From the NCBI GenBank assembly GCA_900540305.1, contig UQFL01000029.1:1-24389 (forward strand): 24,389 nucleotides of DNA, given 5' to 3'. Shown here one piece after another: positions 5,705-13,991 of this stretch; position 1 is the first letter of the stretch, and every line of letters begins with the position of its first letter. Both the position numbers and the translations under genes were made by a program. The notes beneath the pieces were generated by a model. The model was not told where the DNA came from and made no database searches. It saw only the letters and a program-made list of their open reading frames with translations. The DNA comes from an uncultured Oscillospiraceae bacterium (GTDB taxonomy: Bacteria; Bacillota; Clostridia; Oscillospirales; Acutalibacteraceae).

Positions 5705-6976
5705 TTACGGCACATATTCAAATTCAATATCGTAAATTGAAACCGTGTCTCCCTCTTTTATTCCTCTTTCACGCAGAGCGTCAAAAACGCCGCTTTTTTC
5801 AAGCACTCTCTGCATATATTGCAGGCTTTCGTAGTCCTCAACATCAACTCCGCGCAAAACTCTCGGAAACCATGAAGCCTCAACAACGAAATATCCCTCT
5901 TCTGGCTCAGTGATTTTAAAGCCGTTGTCATTTTTGATAATGCTTTCAACGGGAATCTCCTCAGCCTCATATTCCTTTATCGGCGGAAGAGTCTGAAGCT
6001 TTTTCCATACGGCGTTCATAAGTTCCTGAGTGCCCTCGCATATCGGAGCGCAGATAGAATAATATTCAAGTCCCTGTGCTTCAATCCAGTTTTTGAAATC
6101 TTCAATCTGCTCAGGAGTTGCCATATCTATTTTGTTTCCTGCAACAATCTGTGGTCTTTCTGAAAGCTCGGGGTTGAATTTCTCAAGTTCTGCGTTTATC
6201 GTTTTGAAATCCTCTTTCGGGTCTCTGCCCTCAAAGCCGCTCACATCAACTATGTGAACAAGAAGGCGGCATCTTTCTACATGGCGCAGAAATTCGTGAC
6301 CGAGACCGATACCCTCGCTTGCGCCCTCAATAAGTCCCGGAATATCGGCAATGACAAATGAATTGCCCTCGCCCATATATACAACGCCGAGATTGGGGGA
6401 AAGAGTAGTGAAATGATAATCTCCGATTTTCGGCTTTGCCTCTGAAACTACGGAAATAAGGCTTGATTTGCCGACTGACGGATAGCCGAGAAGTCCAACA
6501 TCGGCAAGGAGTTTAAGCTCAAGGCTTACCTCCCATTCCTCACCGGGCATACCGGGTTTTGCAAAGCGGGGAGCCTGCCTTGTGGGTGTGGCAAAGTGCC
6601 TGTTGCCCCAGCCGCCGTTGCCGCCTTTAGCCGCAACAAAGCGCTCGGTTTTGCTCATATCCGCCATAACTGCGCCGCTGTTTACCTCACGGATAACTGT
6701 GCCGCGCGGAACTCGTATTTCAAGGCTTTCACCGTTTTTGCCGTGCCTTTTGTCTCCCTCGCCGGGCAGACCGTTCTTGGCGGAATATTTGCGCTTGTAC
6801 CTGAAATCCGCAAGTGTTGCAAGATTATCGTCTACAACGAAAACAATATCTCCGCCTCTGCCGCCGTCTCCGCCGTCGGGACCGCCTGATGCAACATATT
6901 TTTCACGGTGGAAGGCGACTGCGCCTGCGCCGCCGTCTCCCGCCTTGATTTTAATTTTTGCAATATCTACAAACAT
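5705..6976 (-). CDS. obg: GTPase Obg/CgtA, 50S assembly factor
   Basis: A 423-residue Obg protein. Residues 1-157 are the glycine-rich Obg fold (MFVDIAKIKIKAGDGG at the start, then GGPDGGDGGRGGD at 31-43). The G domain shows GYPSVGKS (164-171), FTTLSPNLG (189-197), DIPG (211-214) and NKID (281-284). The C-terminal OCT domain (about 345-420) contains PRVLRGVDVEDYESL. It binds the large subunit and links growth to (p)ppGpp. The start lies 9 bases after the metY stop, with AAGGTA as ribosome site; mrnC follows after 6 bases. In many Bacillota obg follows rpmA on the same strand. Here it is on the opposite strand with the feo operon in between. Confidence 0.98.
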   Translation of the reverse strand: MFVDIAKIKIKAGDGGAGAVAFHREKYVASGGPDGGDGGRGGDIVFVVDDNLATLADFRYKRKYSAKNGLPGEGDKRHGKNGESLEIRVPRGTVIREVNSGAVMADMSKTERFVAAKGGNGGWGNRHFATPTRQAPRFAKPGMPGEEWEVSLELKLLADVGLLGYPSVGKSSLISVVSEAKPKIGDYHFTTLSPNLGVVYMGEGNSFVIADIPGLIEGASEGIGLGHEFLRHVERCRLLVHIVDVSGFEGRDPKEDFKTINAELEKFNPELSERPQIVAGNKIDMATPEQIEDFKNWIEAQGLEYYSICAPICEGTQELMNAVWKKLQTLPPIKEYEAEEIPVESIIKNDNGFKITEPEEGYFVVEASWFPRVLRGVDVEDYESLQYMQRVLEKSGVFDALRERGIKEGDTVSIYDIEFEYVP

Positions 6977-6985
6977 AATTATACC

Positions 6986-8254
6986 TTAAATTTTATCCAG
7001 CGCCTGCTGAATATCCTCAATAATATCGTCTGCGTCCTCAATACCGCAGGAGAAACGAATCAAATCGGGAGTAACTCCGCATTCTTCAAGCTCCTTGTCG
7101 GTAAGCTGACGGTGTGTTGTTGATGCAGGGTGCAGACAGCAGGTGCGAGCGTCTGCAACATGGGTTACTATTGCGGCAAGCTTTAAGCTATCCATAAATA
7201 CAGTTGCCGCCTCTTTGCCGCCTTTGATGCCGAATGAAACAACGCCGCAGGTGCCGTTTGGCAGATATTTCTGCTGAAGCTCGTGCTGGCTGTCATCCTC
7301 AAGCATTGCGCAGTTAACCCAAGTGATTTTGTCATTGCCCTTAAGATATTCGGCAACCTTTTTAGCGTTTTCGCAATGTCTCTTAACTCTCAGGTGGAGT
7401 GATTCAAGACCCACATTGAGAAGAAAAGCATTCTGCGGAGCCTGAATTGAGCCGAGGTCTCTCATAAGCTGAACCGTGCATTTTGTGATGAAAGGCGCAG
7501 CGGCAAAATCGTCTGCGTATGTTATGCCGTGGTAGCTTTCGTCGGGAGTTGTAAGTCCCGGGAATTTATCGTTTTGTTTCCAATCAAATTTGCCTGCCTC
7601 GATTATTGCGCCGCCTATTGTTGAAGCGTGACCCTCCATATATTTTGTTGTTGAATGGGTTACGATGTCGCATCCGAATTCAATCGGTCGGCAGTTAATC
7701 GGAGTTGCAAAAGTGTTGTCCATAATAAGCGGAACACCGCACTCGTGAGCAACCTTTGCAAATCTCTCAATATCAAGAATATCAAGGCTGGGGTTTGAAA
7801 TCGTTTCGCCGAAGAAACATTTTGTGTTAGGTTTAACAGCGGCACGAAGCTCATCTTCCGTTGCTGTTGGGGAAACGAATGTGAAATCAATGCCGAGTTT
7901 TCTCATTGTAACATTGAAAAGGTTGAATGTTCCGCCGTAAATTGAACAGCTTGAAACAACATGGTCGCCCGCCTGAGCAATGTTGAGAACGGCATAGAAG
8001 TTTGCCGCCTGACCGCTTGATGTGAGCATTCCTGCGACGCCCCCCTCAAGCTTGGCGATTTTTGCCGCTACAAGGTCGCAGGTCGGGTTCTGAAGTCTTG
8101 AATAGAAATAGCCGCTCTTTTTAAGGTCGAAAAGATCGCCCATTTCGTCGCTTGAATCGTATTTAAATGTTGTGCTCTGCACAATCGGAATTACTCTCGG
8201 TTCGCCGTTTTTTGGCTCGTATGCGCCCTGAACGCAAATTGTGTCTAATCTCAT
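6986..8254 (-). CDS. metY: O-acetylhomoserine sulfhydrylase (aminocarboxypropyltransferase)
   Basis: A 422-residue PLP enzyme of the Cys/Met metabolism family that makes homocysteine from O-acetylhomoserine and sulfide. Motifs: TICVQGAYEP at the N-terminus, SSGQAANFYAVL (79-90) for cofactor phosphate binding, IMDNTFATP (177-185), and HSTTKYMEGH (200-209) with Schiff-base lysine K204. The long insertion after that, with DESYHG and the mid-region QLMRDLGSIQAPQNAFLL, is typical of the MetY/OAH branch rather than the shorter gamma-lyases. Start: ATG 8254 has GGAGG 7 bases upstream. A longer frame to 8344 would overlap the lipoprotein gene and adds no family-like sequence. It lies downstream of a ThrB2/ApgM-like gene in the same operon, which suits homoserine metabolism. 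Confidence 0.94.
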   Translation of the reverse strand: MRLDTICVQGAYEPKNGEPRVIPIVQSTTFKYDSSDEMGDLFDLKKSGYFYSRLQNPTCDLVAAKIAKLEGGVAGMLTSSGQAANFYAVLNIAQAGDHVVSSCSIYGGTFNLFNVTMRKLGIDFTFVSPTATEDELRAAVKPNTKCFFGETISNPSLDILDIERFAKVAHECGVPLIMDNTFATPINCRPIEFGCDIVTHSTTKYMEGHASTIGGAIIEAGKFDWKQNDKFPGLTTPDESYHGITYADDFAAAPFITKCTVQLMRDLGSIQAPQNAFLLNVGLESLHLRVKRHCENAKKVAEYLKGNDKITWVNCAMLEDDSQHELQQKYLPNGTCGVVSFGIKGGKEAATVFMDSLKLAAIVTHVADARTCCLHPASTTHRQLTDKELEECGVTPDLIRFSCGIEDADDIIEDIQQALDKI

Positions 8255-8271
8255 ATTATTACCTCCATGAA

Positions 8272-8697
8272 TTAATCGCCCATATAGCCGCTGAAAAGGA
8301 CTTCTCCTGTTTTCTCGTCTATATCGAAATACACAAAGTCGCAAAGTGAATTTGTGTATTTGTATTCAACAGTCCAGACATTGTTTTCGTATTTATTTAT
8401 GTCTGCACGCCAGTCGCCGTTTGAGAGGTTGCACGCCTGAAATTCAAATTCGTCATACTTTGCGTTTATTCCGAACTGTGAAAAATCAGTGTTTTTCAAA
8501 GCGACCTCGGCAATTTCAATTGCCTGCTCTCTTGTGATTGAATTTTCGGTTTCAGTCTGATTTTCTGTAACTGTAACATCGGCTTGCGTCTGCGTCTGAT
8601 TTTCGCTTGTCTGAGCGTTTTGGGTTCCATTGTTTGAACAGCCTGCAAAAATCAAAACTAACAGCAGTGCAAGACTTATGGAAATAATCCTTTTCAT
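8272..8697 (-). CDS. Lipoprotein with PepSY-like domain
   Basis: A 141-residue predicted lipoprotein. The signal is MKRIISISLALLLVLIFAGC with a lipobox ending at C20. A Gln/Thr/Asn/Glu-rich linker (21-53) follows. The C-terminal domain begins REQAIEIAEVALKNT (56-70) and ends WTVEYKY...FVYFDIDEKTGEVLF, a pattern like PepSY domains, which often inhibit or bind peptidases outside the cell. The domain call is inferred from this pattern. It starts 4 bases after the stop of the upstream enzyme and ends 17 bases before metY, so it is co-transcribed with cytosolic metabolic genes with which it has no evident functional link. Confidence 0.75.
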   Translation of the reverse strand: MKRIISISLALLLVLIFAGCSNNGTQNAQTSENQTQTQADVTVTENQTETENSITREQAIEIAEVALKNTDFSQFGINAKYDEFEFQACNLSNGDWRADINKYENNVWTVEYKYTNSLCDFVYFDIDEKTGEVLFSGYMGD

Positions 8698-8701
8698 AGC
8701 T

Positions 8702-9910
8702 TTAGTCCTTGAGAAAGTGCGGCATTATTGACGGGCCAAAATCAATAAAGTTGCCTGTGGCTTTAGCCGTTTCCTCGTTTATAGTGTTAACGCCGTCAAC
8801 CTCTTTATTCTTATGATAAATAAGATAGGGAACGGGGTCTGAAGCGTGTGTTCTTGTAACAATCGGTGTGGGGTGGTCGGGCAAAACCATAATCTTATAG
8901 TCATCATATTTTTTGAGACCCTCAAAGAGAATGGGGAGCACTCTTTCGTCAATAAGCTCTATTGCCCTAACCTTGTTTTCAGGCTCGTTTCTGTGGCCGC
9001 ATTCGTCAGTAGCCTCAAAATGAATGTAAACAAGGTCGTTTCTTTCAAGTAAATCAAGAGCGGCGTTTGCCTTGCCCTCAAAGTTAGTGTCAATATATCC
9101 TGTTGCGCCCTCTACCTCGGCAACTTCCATTTCAGCGCATCTGCCTATACCTTTAATAAGGTCAACCGCTGATACTACGCCGCCTTTGATGTGGTAGATT
9201 TCTTCAAAGGTGCTGATAGAAGGTCTTGTGCCCTCGCCCCAAAGCCAAATTGAGTTTGCGGGGCGCTTTCCTCTTGCTATTCTAGCAAGGTTTACGGGGT
9301 GGTCTTTAAGAATGTCATAAGATTTTTTCATCATTTCAATAAGCGGTTTTGCGTTTTCAGCCGTTGAAAGATAATCAGTTATAACCTTTCCCGTAATATC
9401 GTGCGGCGGTGTCATATTGCCAAGCTCAGTTGTGCCGTTTTTCCAAATAAGGCAGTGGCGGTATGATACGCCTGAATAAAACTTAAATTCGTCTGTTCCG
9501 AGTTTTTCTTCTATAGTTTTGATAAGTTCTGCCGCTTCCTCTGTTGAAATATCGTCTGCGCAGTAGTCCTCAATAGTCTTTTCCTCATAGGGTTTATCAT
9601 CCTGTGAAAGAGTAACGAGGTTGCATCTGAGCGAAACATCTGTCGGCTTCATATCAATGCCGATTGAAGCGGCTTCAAGCGGGCTTCTGCCTGTGTAGTA
9701 TTTCATCGGGTCAAAGCCCATTACGCTCATATTGGCAACATCAGAGCCGGGTTTAAGCCCCTCTGCCACGGTGCGCACAAGTCCTACTTCCGCACGCTGT
9801 GCAAGGTAGTCAAGATTCGGCTTTTTAGCAACCATCATCGGTGTTTTTCCGCCAAGTGCGGGAACGGGATAGTCTGCCATGCCGTCATACAAAACAACAA
9901 CATATTTCAT
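8702..9910 (-). CDS. ApgM/ThrB2-family phosphotransferase: phosphoglycerate mutase or homoserine kinase
   Basis: A 402-residue alkaline phosphatase superfamily protein of the archaeal-type cofactor-independent phosphoglycerate mutase group. Metal-site residues include D9 in LYDGMAD. The nucleophile candidate is S56 in GLKPGSDVANMSVMGFDP (51-68), followed by YYTGRSPLEAAS. RHCLIW, TPPHDITGK and the C-terminal motifs EATDECGHRNEP and LPDHPTP complete the set. Bacterial members are usually annotated as mutase, but a closely related subgroup is the proposed type 2 homoserine kinase. Being the first gene of an operon with metY favours the homoserine option; this is inference. Ribosome site GGGGGA precedes ATG 9910 by about 8 bases. 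A TATAAT at 9954-9949 on the minus strand may be its -10 box, without a clear -35. Confidence 0.88.
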   Translation of the reverse strand: MKYVVVLYDGMADYPVPALGGKTPMMVAKKPNLDYLAQRAEVGLVRTVAEGLKPGSDVANMSVMGFDPMKYYTGRSPLEAASIGIDMKPTDVSLRCNLVTLSQDDKPYEEKTIEDYCADDISTEEAAELIKTIEEKLGTDEFKFYSGVSYRHCLIWKNGTTELGNMTPPHDITGKVITDYLSTAENAKPLIEMMKKSYDILKDHPVNLARIARGKRPANSIWLWGEGTRPSISTFEEIYHIKGGVVSAVDLIKGIGRCAEMEVAEVEGATGYIDTNFEGKANAALDLLERNDLVYIHFEATDECGHRNEPENKVRAIELIDERVLPILFEGLKKYDDYKIMVLPDHPTPIVTRTHASDPVPYLIYHKNKEVDGVNTINEETAKATGNFIDFGPSIMPHFLKD

Positions 9911-9962
9911 TATATAATCCCCCTGTAATCTGAATATATCAAAGCTTTATTATAAACCGAAA

Positions 9963-9984
9963 TTCGGCAGGTGCTTCTGCCGAA
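9963..9984 (-). terminator. Hairpin after purL, probable weak terminator
   Basis: TTCGGCAG, six-base loop, CTGCCGAA: an 8-bp perfect stem 45 bases past the purL stop. On the minus strand it is followed by TTTCGGTTTAT, only partly T-rich, so termination may be incomplete and some readthrough into the next operon is possible. Confidence 0.55.
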
Positions 9985-10028
9985 CTTCAGTTTTAGTACT
10001 ATTTTAAGATACGGTTTTGCAGTACTGC

Positions 10029-13000
10029 TTATTTAAAGTATGCAACGCCGCTTTCAAATATTTTCATATCCTTTTCAAAAGGTACATTAGCATAAAGGTC
10101 TGCGCCCTTTCTCTCGCAGTGGCCCATTTTGCCGAGAACTCGTCCGTCAGGAGAGGTGATACCCTCAACTGCGCAAACAGAGCCGTTGGGGTTAAACGGC
10201 ATTTCGGCAACGGGGTTGCCGTTCGGGTCAACATACTGGGTAGCAATCTGTCCGTTTTCGGCAAGGCGTTTCATAACCTCTGCGTCAGCAACAAATCTGC
10301 CCTCACCGTGTGAAATCGGAACAGCAAACAAATCGCCTGCGTTAACGCCTGAAAGCCACGGAGATTTTGTGCTTGTAACTCTTGTAAATGCCATCTGTGA
10401 TATATGTCTGCCTACGGTGTTGAATGTGAGGGTCGGGTCGTTTTCCTTAATCTCAACAATCTTGCCGTAGGGAACAAGACCGAGTTTGATAAGCGCCTGG
10501 AAGCCGTTGCAGATACCGAGCATAAGTCCGTCTCTGCAGTTGAGAAGCTTTTCAACTGCTTCCTTAACTCTCGGGTTTCTGAATGTTGTGGCAATGAACT
10601 TGCCTGAACCCTCGGGTTCGTCACCGCCTGAGAAACCGCCGGGAAGCATAACTATCTGGCTTTCGGAAATTGATTTAACCATTTTGTCTATCGTTTCGTT
10701 GATAGCTGACGGTGAAAGGTTGTTTACAACAAGAATTTCTGCCTCTGCGCCTGCTTTTTCAAATGCTCTTGCGGTGTCAACCTCGCAGTTTGTGCCGGGG
10801 AATGCGGGGATGAATACTTTCGGCTTAGCAACCTTGTTTTTGCAGATGAAGATTGAACGCTCGTTGCAAAGCTGAACATCAACGGGCATATCTGCTTTTA
10901 CAGAGCTTTCTGTCGGGAATACCTTTTCAAGCTTTGAGCTCCAAGCATCGATAAGCTCGTCAACGGTGAGCACATCGCCGTCAATGATGAATACGCCGTT
11001 TGCGTTTGTTGTACCGAGAAGAGTTGCACCGTCAAATGCGCAGTCTGCGTTTTCGGGAATTTCAATAACAAAGTTGCCCTGCTTTGCGGCGAAAAGTGTT
11101 TCCTTGGAAAGTTCCTGCTCGAAAGTAAAGCCAAGCTTGTCGCCGAATGCCATTTTACATACGCATGCAGCCGAGCCGCCCTCTTTAACAACGCTTGCGG
11201 CAAGAATACTGCCGTTTCTGATTCCCTCATAAACGCTCATCATAAGAGCCATTGCCTTTTCGTAATCAGGCATACCCGTCTCTTCAACGGTGGGAATTTC
11301 AAGCATATAAACCTTTGAGCCTGTTCTCTTGAAACGGGCTGAAACTGTTTTTGAAGCTTCGCTCATACCTACTGCGAATGAAACAAGTGTGGGCGGAACA
11401 TCAAGTTCGTTGAATGAGCCGCTCATACTGTCTTTACCGCCGATTGACGGAGTGCCGTAGCCTATCTGAGCAGTAATTGAGCCGAGAAGCGCAGCGGCAG
11501 GCTTGCCCCAACGCTCGGGAACATCGTTTAATCTTTCAAAATACTCCTGGAATGTAAGTCTTGCTCTGCTCGGGTCGCAGCCTACTGCGGCAAGCTTTGC
11601 AAGTGATTCGGTTACAGCAAAAGCTGCGGAGTGGAACGGGCTCCAGCTTGAAAGCTTGGGAATAAAGCCGTAAGCCATAACTGTTGCCGTGTCTGTTTCA
11701 CCCTTGAGAAGCGGTATTTTAGCAACCATTGCTTCTTCGGGAGTGAGCTGATATTTACCTGCATAGGGCATAAGAACTGTTGCCGCACCGATTGAGGAGT
11801 CAAAACGCTCAACAAGACCTTTCTGACTGCAAACTTCAAGTCTTGCAAGGTTGTCCTTAAGAGCCTGAGCGTTTGATTTGCCGTCAAGTACCGCGGGAAC
11901 TTCGTTTCTGTAATTCTTTTCATCGTCAACAGCGGTGATAACAGCGTTTGCGTGCTGTGTAACGCCGTTTGTGTTGAGGAAATCTCTGCTGATGTCAACA
12001 ATCTTGTCGCCGCGCCATGTCATAACAAGTCTGTTCTTTGATGTTACAACTGCAACGGGTGTAGCCTCAAGGTTTTCCTCGTTTGAAAGCTTGATGAACT
12101 CTTCAACATCTTCTTTGCTGAGAACAACTGCCATTCTCTCCTGTGATTCGGAAATAGCAAGCTCTGTTCCGTCAAGTCCGTCATATTTCTTCGGTACTTT
12201 GTCAAGGTCTATTTCAAGTCCGTCTGCAAGTTCGCCGATTGCAACTGAAACGCCGCCTGCACCGAAGTCGTTGCAGCGTTTAATCATTCTTGCAACTTTT
12301 TCGCTGCGGAAAAGACGCTGAATTTTTCTCTCTGTCGGGGGATTACCTTTCTGAACCTCTGCGCCGCAGGTTTCAATAGAACTGCTGTTGTGAGCCTTTG
12401 AAGAGCCTGTTGCACCGCCGCAGCCGTCACGGCCTGTGCGTCCGCCGAGCAGAACGATGATGTCGCCCTCCTGCGGAACTTCTCTGATTACATTCTTCTT
12501 GGGTGATGCGCCTATAACTGCACCGATTTCCATTCTCTTTGCAACATAGCCGTCATCATAAAGCTCTGTAACCTGACCTGTTGCAAGACCAATCTGGTTA
12601 CCGTAGCTTGAATATCCCTGAGCCGCGCCTGTTGTAATTTTCTTCTGGGGAAGTTTTGCATCAAGTGTGTCCTCAAAAGGAGTAGTCGGGTCGCCAGAAC
12701 CTGTTACACGCATTGCCTGATAAACATACGCTCTGCCTGAAAGCGGGTCTCTGATAGCGCCGCCGAGACAAGTTGCCGCGCCGCCGAACGGCTCGATTTC
12801 TGTCGGATGGTTATGCGTTTCGTTTTTGAACTGAACAAGCCACTGCTCTGTTTTGCCGTCAATAACAACGGGAACTTCGATGGAGCAGGCGTTTATTTCT
12901 TCGCTTTCGTCAAGGTTGTCCACAAGACCTCTCTTTTTAAGAGCCTTTGTGCCGATGCAAGCCATATCCATAAGGCAAACATCTTTTTCACGGTCGCCGT

Positions 13001-13787
13001 AAACTTCTTTTCTGATTTCAAAATACTGCTCAAGAGATTCCTTGATTGCCTTGTTGTATTTTGATTCTTCAATTTTGATTTCGTCAAGCTTTGTGCTGAA
13101 AGTGGTGTGACGGCAGTGGTCGCTCCAATAAGTGTCTATAACCTTAAGCTCTGTAAGGCTTGGGTCTCTTTCCTCTGTCTTGAAATAATCACGAACCCAG
13201 CAGAGGTCTGCAACGCTCATTGCAAAGCCCATTGAAGCGTGGTATTCCTTGATTTCATCATCTGTCTTTGCGATAAAGCCGTCAATGCGTGCAATATCAG
13301 CAGGCATATCTGCCGTTATGTCAAGTGTTTCGGGTATATCCATAGAAGCAATTCTGGATTCAACAGGGTTGATTATGTAGGATTTGATTTTTTCAAATTC
13401 TGCGTCTGTAATATCGCCCTTAACGGCAATAATCTTTGCGCTTGCAACAAGAGGACGCTCTCCTGCTGTAAGAAGCTGGATACACTGCGCCGCGCTGTCC
13501 GCTCTCTGGTCGTACTGACCGGGAAGATATTCCGTTGCGAAATAACGCCAGTCTGACGGAATGTCAATTTCAGTGTAAACATTGTCAAGGTTTGGCTCTG
13601 AAAGAATAAGTCTTGCCGCGTTGTCAAATTCCTCCTGAGTAAGTCCCTGAGCGTCATAACGGTTGATGAGTCTGAGATCTTCAAGTCCCGTTATGCCTAC
13701 ATTGGAAACGAGGTCTTCGAGTATATGTTTTGCCTCAATATCGTTTCCTTTCTTCTTTTCTACAAAAATTCGGTAAACCTTTGCCAT
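10029..13787 (-). CDS. purL: Phosphoribosylformylglycinamidine synthase, single-chain
   Basis: A 1252-residue enzyme that catalyses the fourth step of purine synthesis: FGAR + ATP + Gln to FGAM. Both synthase and glutaminase are in one chain, the long clostridial/Bacteroidota type. It begins MAKVYRIFVEKKKG. The synthase part contains SDHCRHTTF, KNETHNHPTEIEPFGGAATCLGG, CGGATGSS, NDFGAGGVSVAIGE and GGKDSMSG. The glutaminase part begins VFIPAFPGTNCE and has nucleophile C1093 in GICNGFQ, then H1160 and E1162 in ISHGEGRF, matching the known Cys-His-Glu triad. ATG 13787 is chosen because AGGAG lies 8 bases before it; a longer frame to 13823 adds 12 residues across the promoter region. It appears monocistronic, divergent from the PAS gene, with a TATACT -10 candidate at 13830-13825 on the minus strand and no good -35. 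Confidence 0.97.
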   Translation of the reverse strand: MAKVYRIFVEKKKGNDIEAKHILEDLVSNVGITGLEDLRLINRYDAQGLTQEEFDNAARLILSEPNLDNVYTEIDIPSDWRYFATEYLPGQYDQRADSAAQCIQLLTAGERPLVASAKIIAVKGDITDAEFEKIKSYIINPVESRIASMDIPETLDITADMPADIARIDGFIAKTDDEIKEYHASMGFAMSVADLCWVRDYFKTEERDPSLTELKVIDTYWSDHCRHTTFSTKLDEIKIEESKYNKAIKESLEQYFEIRKEVYGDREKDVCLMDMACIGTKALKKRGLVDNLDESEEINACSIEVPVVIDGKTEQWLVQFKNETHNHPTEIEPFGGAATCLGGAIRDPLSGRAYVYQAMRVTGSGDPTTPFEDTLDAKLPQKKITTGAAQGYSSYGNQIGLATGQVTELYDDGYVAKRMEIGAVIGASPKKNVIREVPQEGDIIVLLGGRTGRDGCGGATGSSKAHNSSSIETCGAEVQKGNPPTERKIQRLFRSEKVARMIKRCNDFGAGGVSVAIGELADGLEIDLDKVPKKYDGLDGTELAISESQERMAVVLSKEDVEEFIKLSNEENLEATPVAVVTSKNRLVMTWRGDKIVDISRDFLNTNGVTQHANAVITAVDDEKNYRNEVPAVLDGKSNAQALKDNLARLEVCSQKGLVERFDSSIGAATVLMPYAGKYQLTPEEAMVAKIPLLKGETDTATVMAYGFIPKLSSWSPFHSAAFAVTESLAKLAAVGCDPSRARLTFQEYFERLNDVPERWGKPAAALLGSITAQIGYGTPSIGGKDSMSGSFNELDVPPTLVSFAVGMSEASKTVSARFKRTGSKVYMLEIPTVEETGMPDYEKAMALMMSVYEGIRNGSILAASVVKEGGSAACVCKMAFGDKLGFTFEQELSKETLFAAKQGNFVIEIPENADCAFDGATLLGTTNANGVFIIDGDVLTVDELIDAWSSKLEKVFPTESSVKADMPVDVQLCNERSIFICKNKVAKPKVFIPAFPGTNCEVDTARAFEKAGAEAEILVVNNLSPSAINETIDKMVKSISESQIVMLPGGFSGGDEPEGSGKFIATTFRNPRVKEAVEKLLNCRDGLMLGICNGFQALIKLGLVPYGKIVEIKENDPTLTFNTVGRHISQMAFTRVTSTKSPWLSGVNAGDLFAVPISHGEGRFVADAEVMKRLAENGQIATQYVDPNGNPVAEMPFNPNGSVCAVEGITSPDGRVLGKMGHCERKGADLYANVPFEKDMKIFESGVAYFK

Positions 13788-13895
13788 ATTGCTTCTCCTT
13801 TTCGTGTACTGAAAAATTATCATTAGTATAATAACACAATGTTTTCGTTTTGCATATAGTTTAATTAATTTTTAGGCACAATAATTAACAAAAAA

Positions 13896-13925
13896 TTCGC
13901 AAATATATAATTTTTATGCTATAAT
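13896..13925 (+). promoter_or_regulatory. Extended -10 promoter of the PAS-domain gene
   Basis: TGC-TATAAT (13917-13925) is an extended -10; TTCGCA (13896-13901) lies 18 bases upstream as a 4/6 match -35. The transcript would start near 13932. A second TATAAT at 13931-13936 overlaps the ATG at 13935, which makes that ATG unlikely as the translation start. Confidence 0.6.
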
Positions 13926-13991
13926 GACGATATAATGTATATATGGGTAAACCCCTTGAAGGCAAAGCTATTGAAAGGAGCTTTTTACCGA

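Noticed and set aside
6582..6989. Plus-strand open frames of up to 135 codons opposite obg
   Set aside because: They are antisense shadows of the conserved Obg frame. Their composition (Pro/Ala/Ser-rich) reflects the glycine-rich Obg fold read backwards, and no ribosome site is present.
8255..8344. Thirty-residue extension of metY into the lipoprotein gene
   Set aside because: The added residues are Arg-rich and not family-like, while ATG 8254 has a clear GGAGG and matches the normal MetY N-terminus.
10019..10028. Ten-base palindrome GCAGTACTGC next to the purL stop
   Set aside because: It has no loop and no T run and is short enough to occur by chance.
10129..13556. Many plus- and minus-strand frames inside purL
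   Set aside because: All overlap a full-length, motif-complete PurL and show no family-like sequence or start signals.
13788..13934. PurR-type PurBox or purine riboswitch before purL
   Set aside because: A segment like ACGAAAACATT is only a partial PurBox match, no second inverted box is clear, and no purine aptamer pattern is visible in the short leader.
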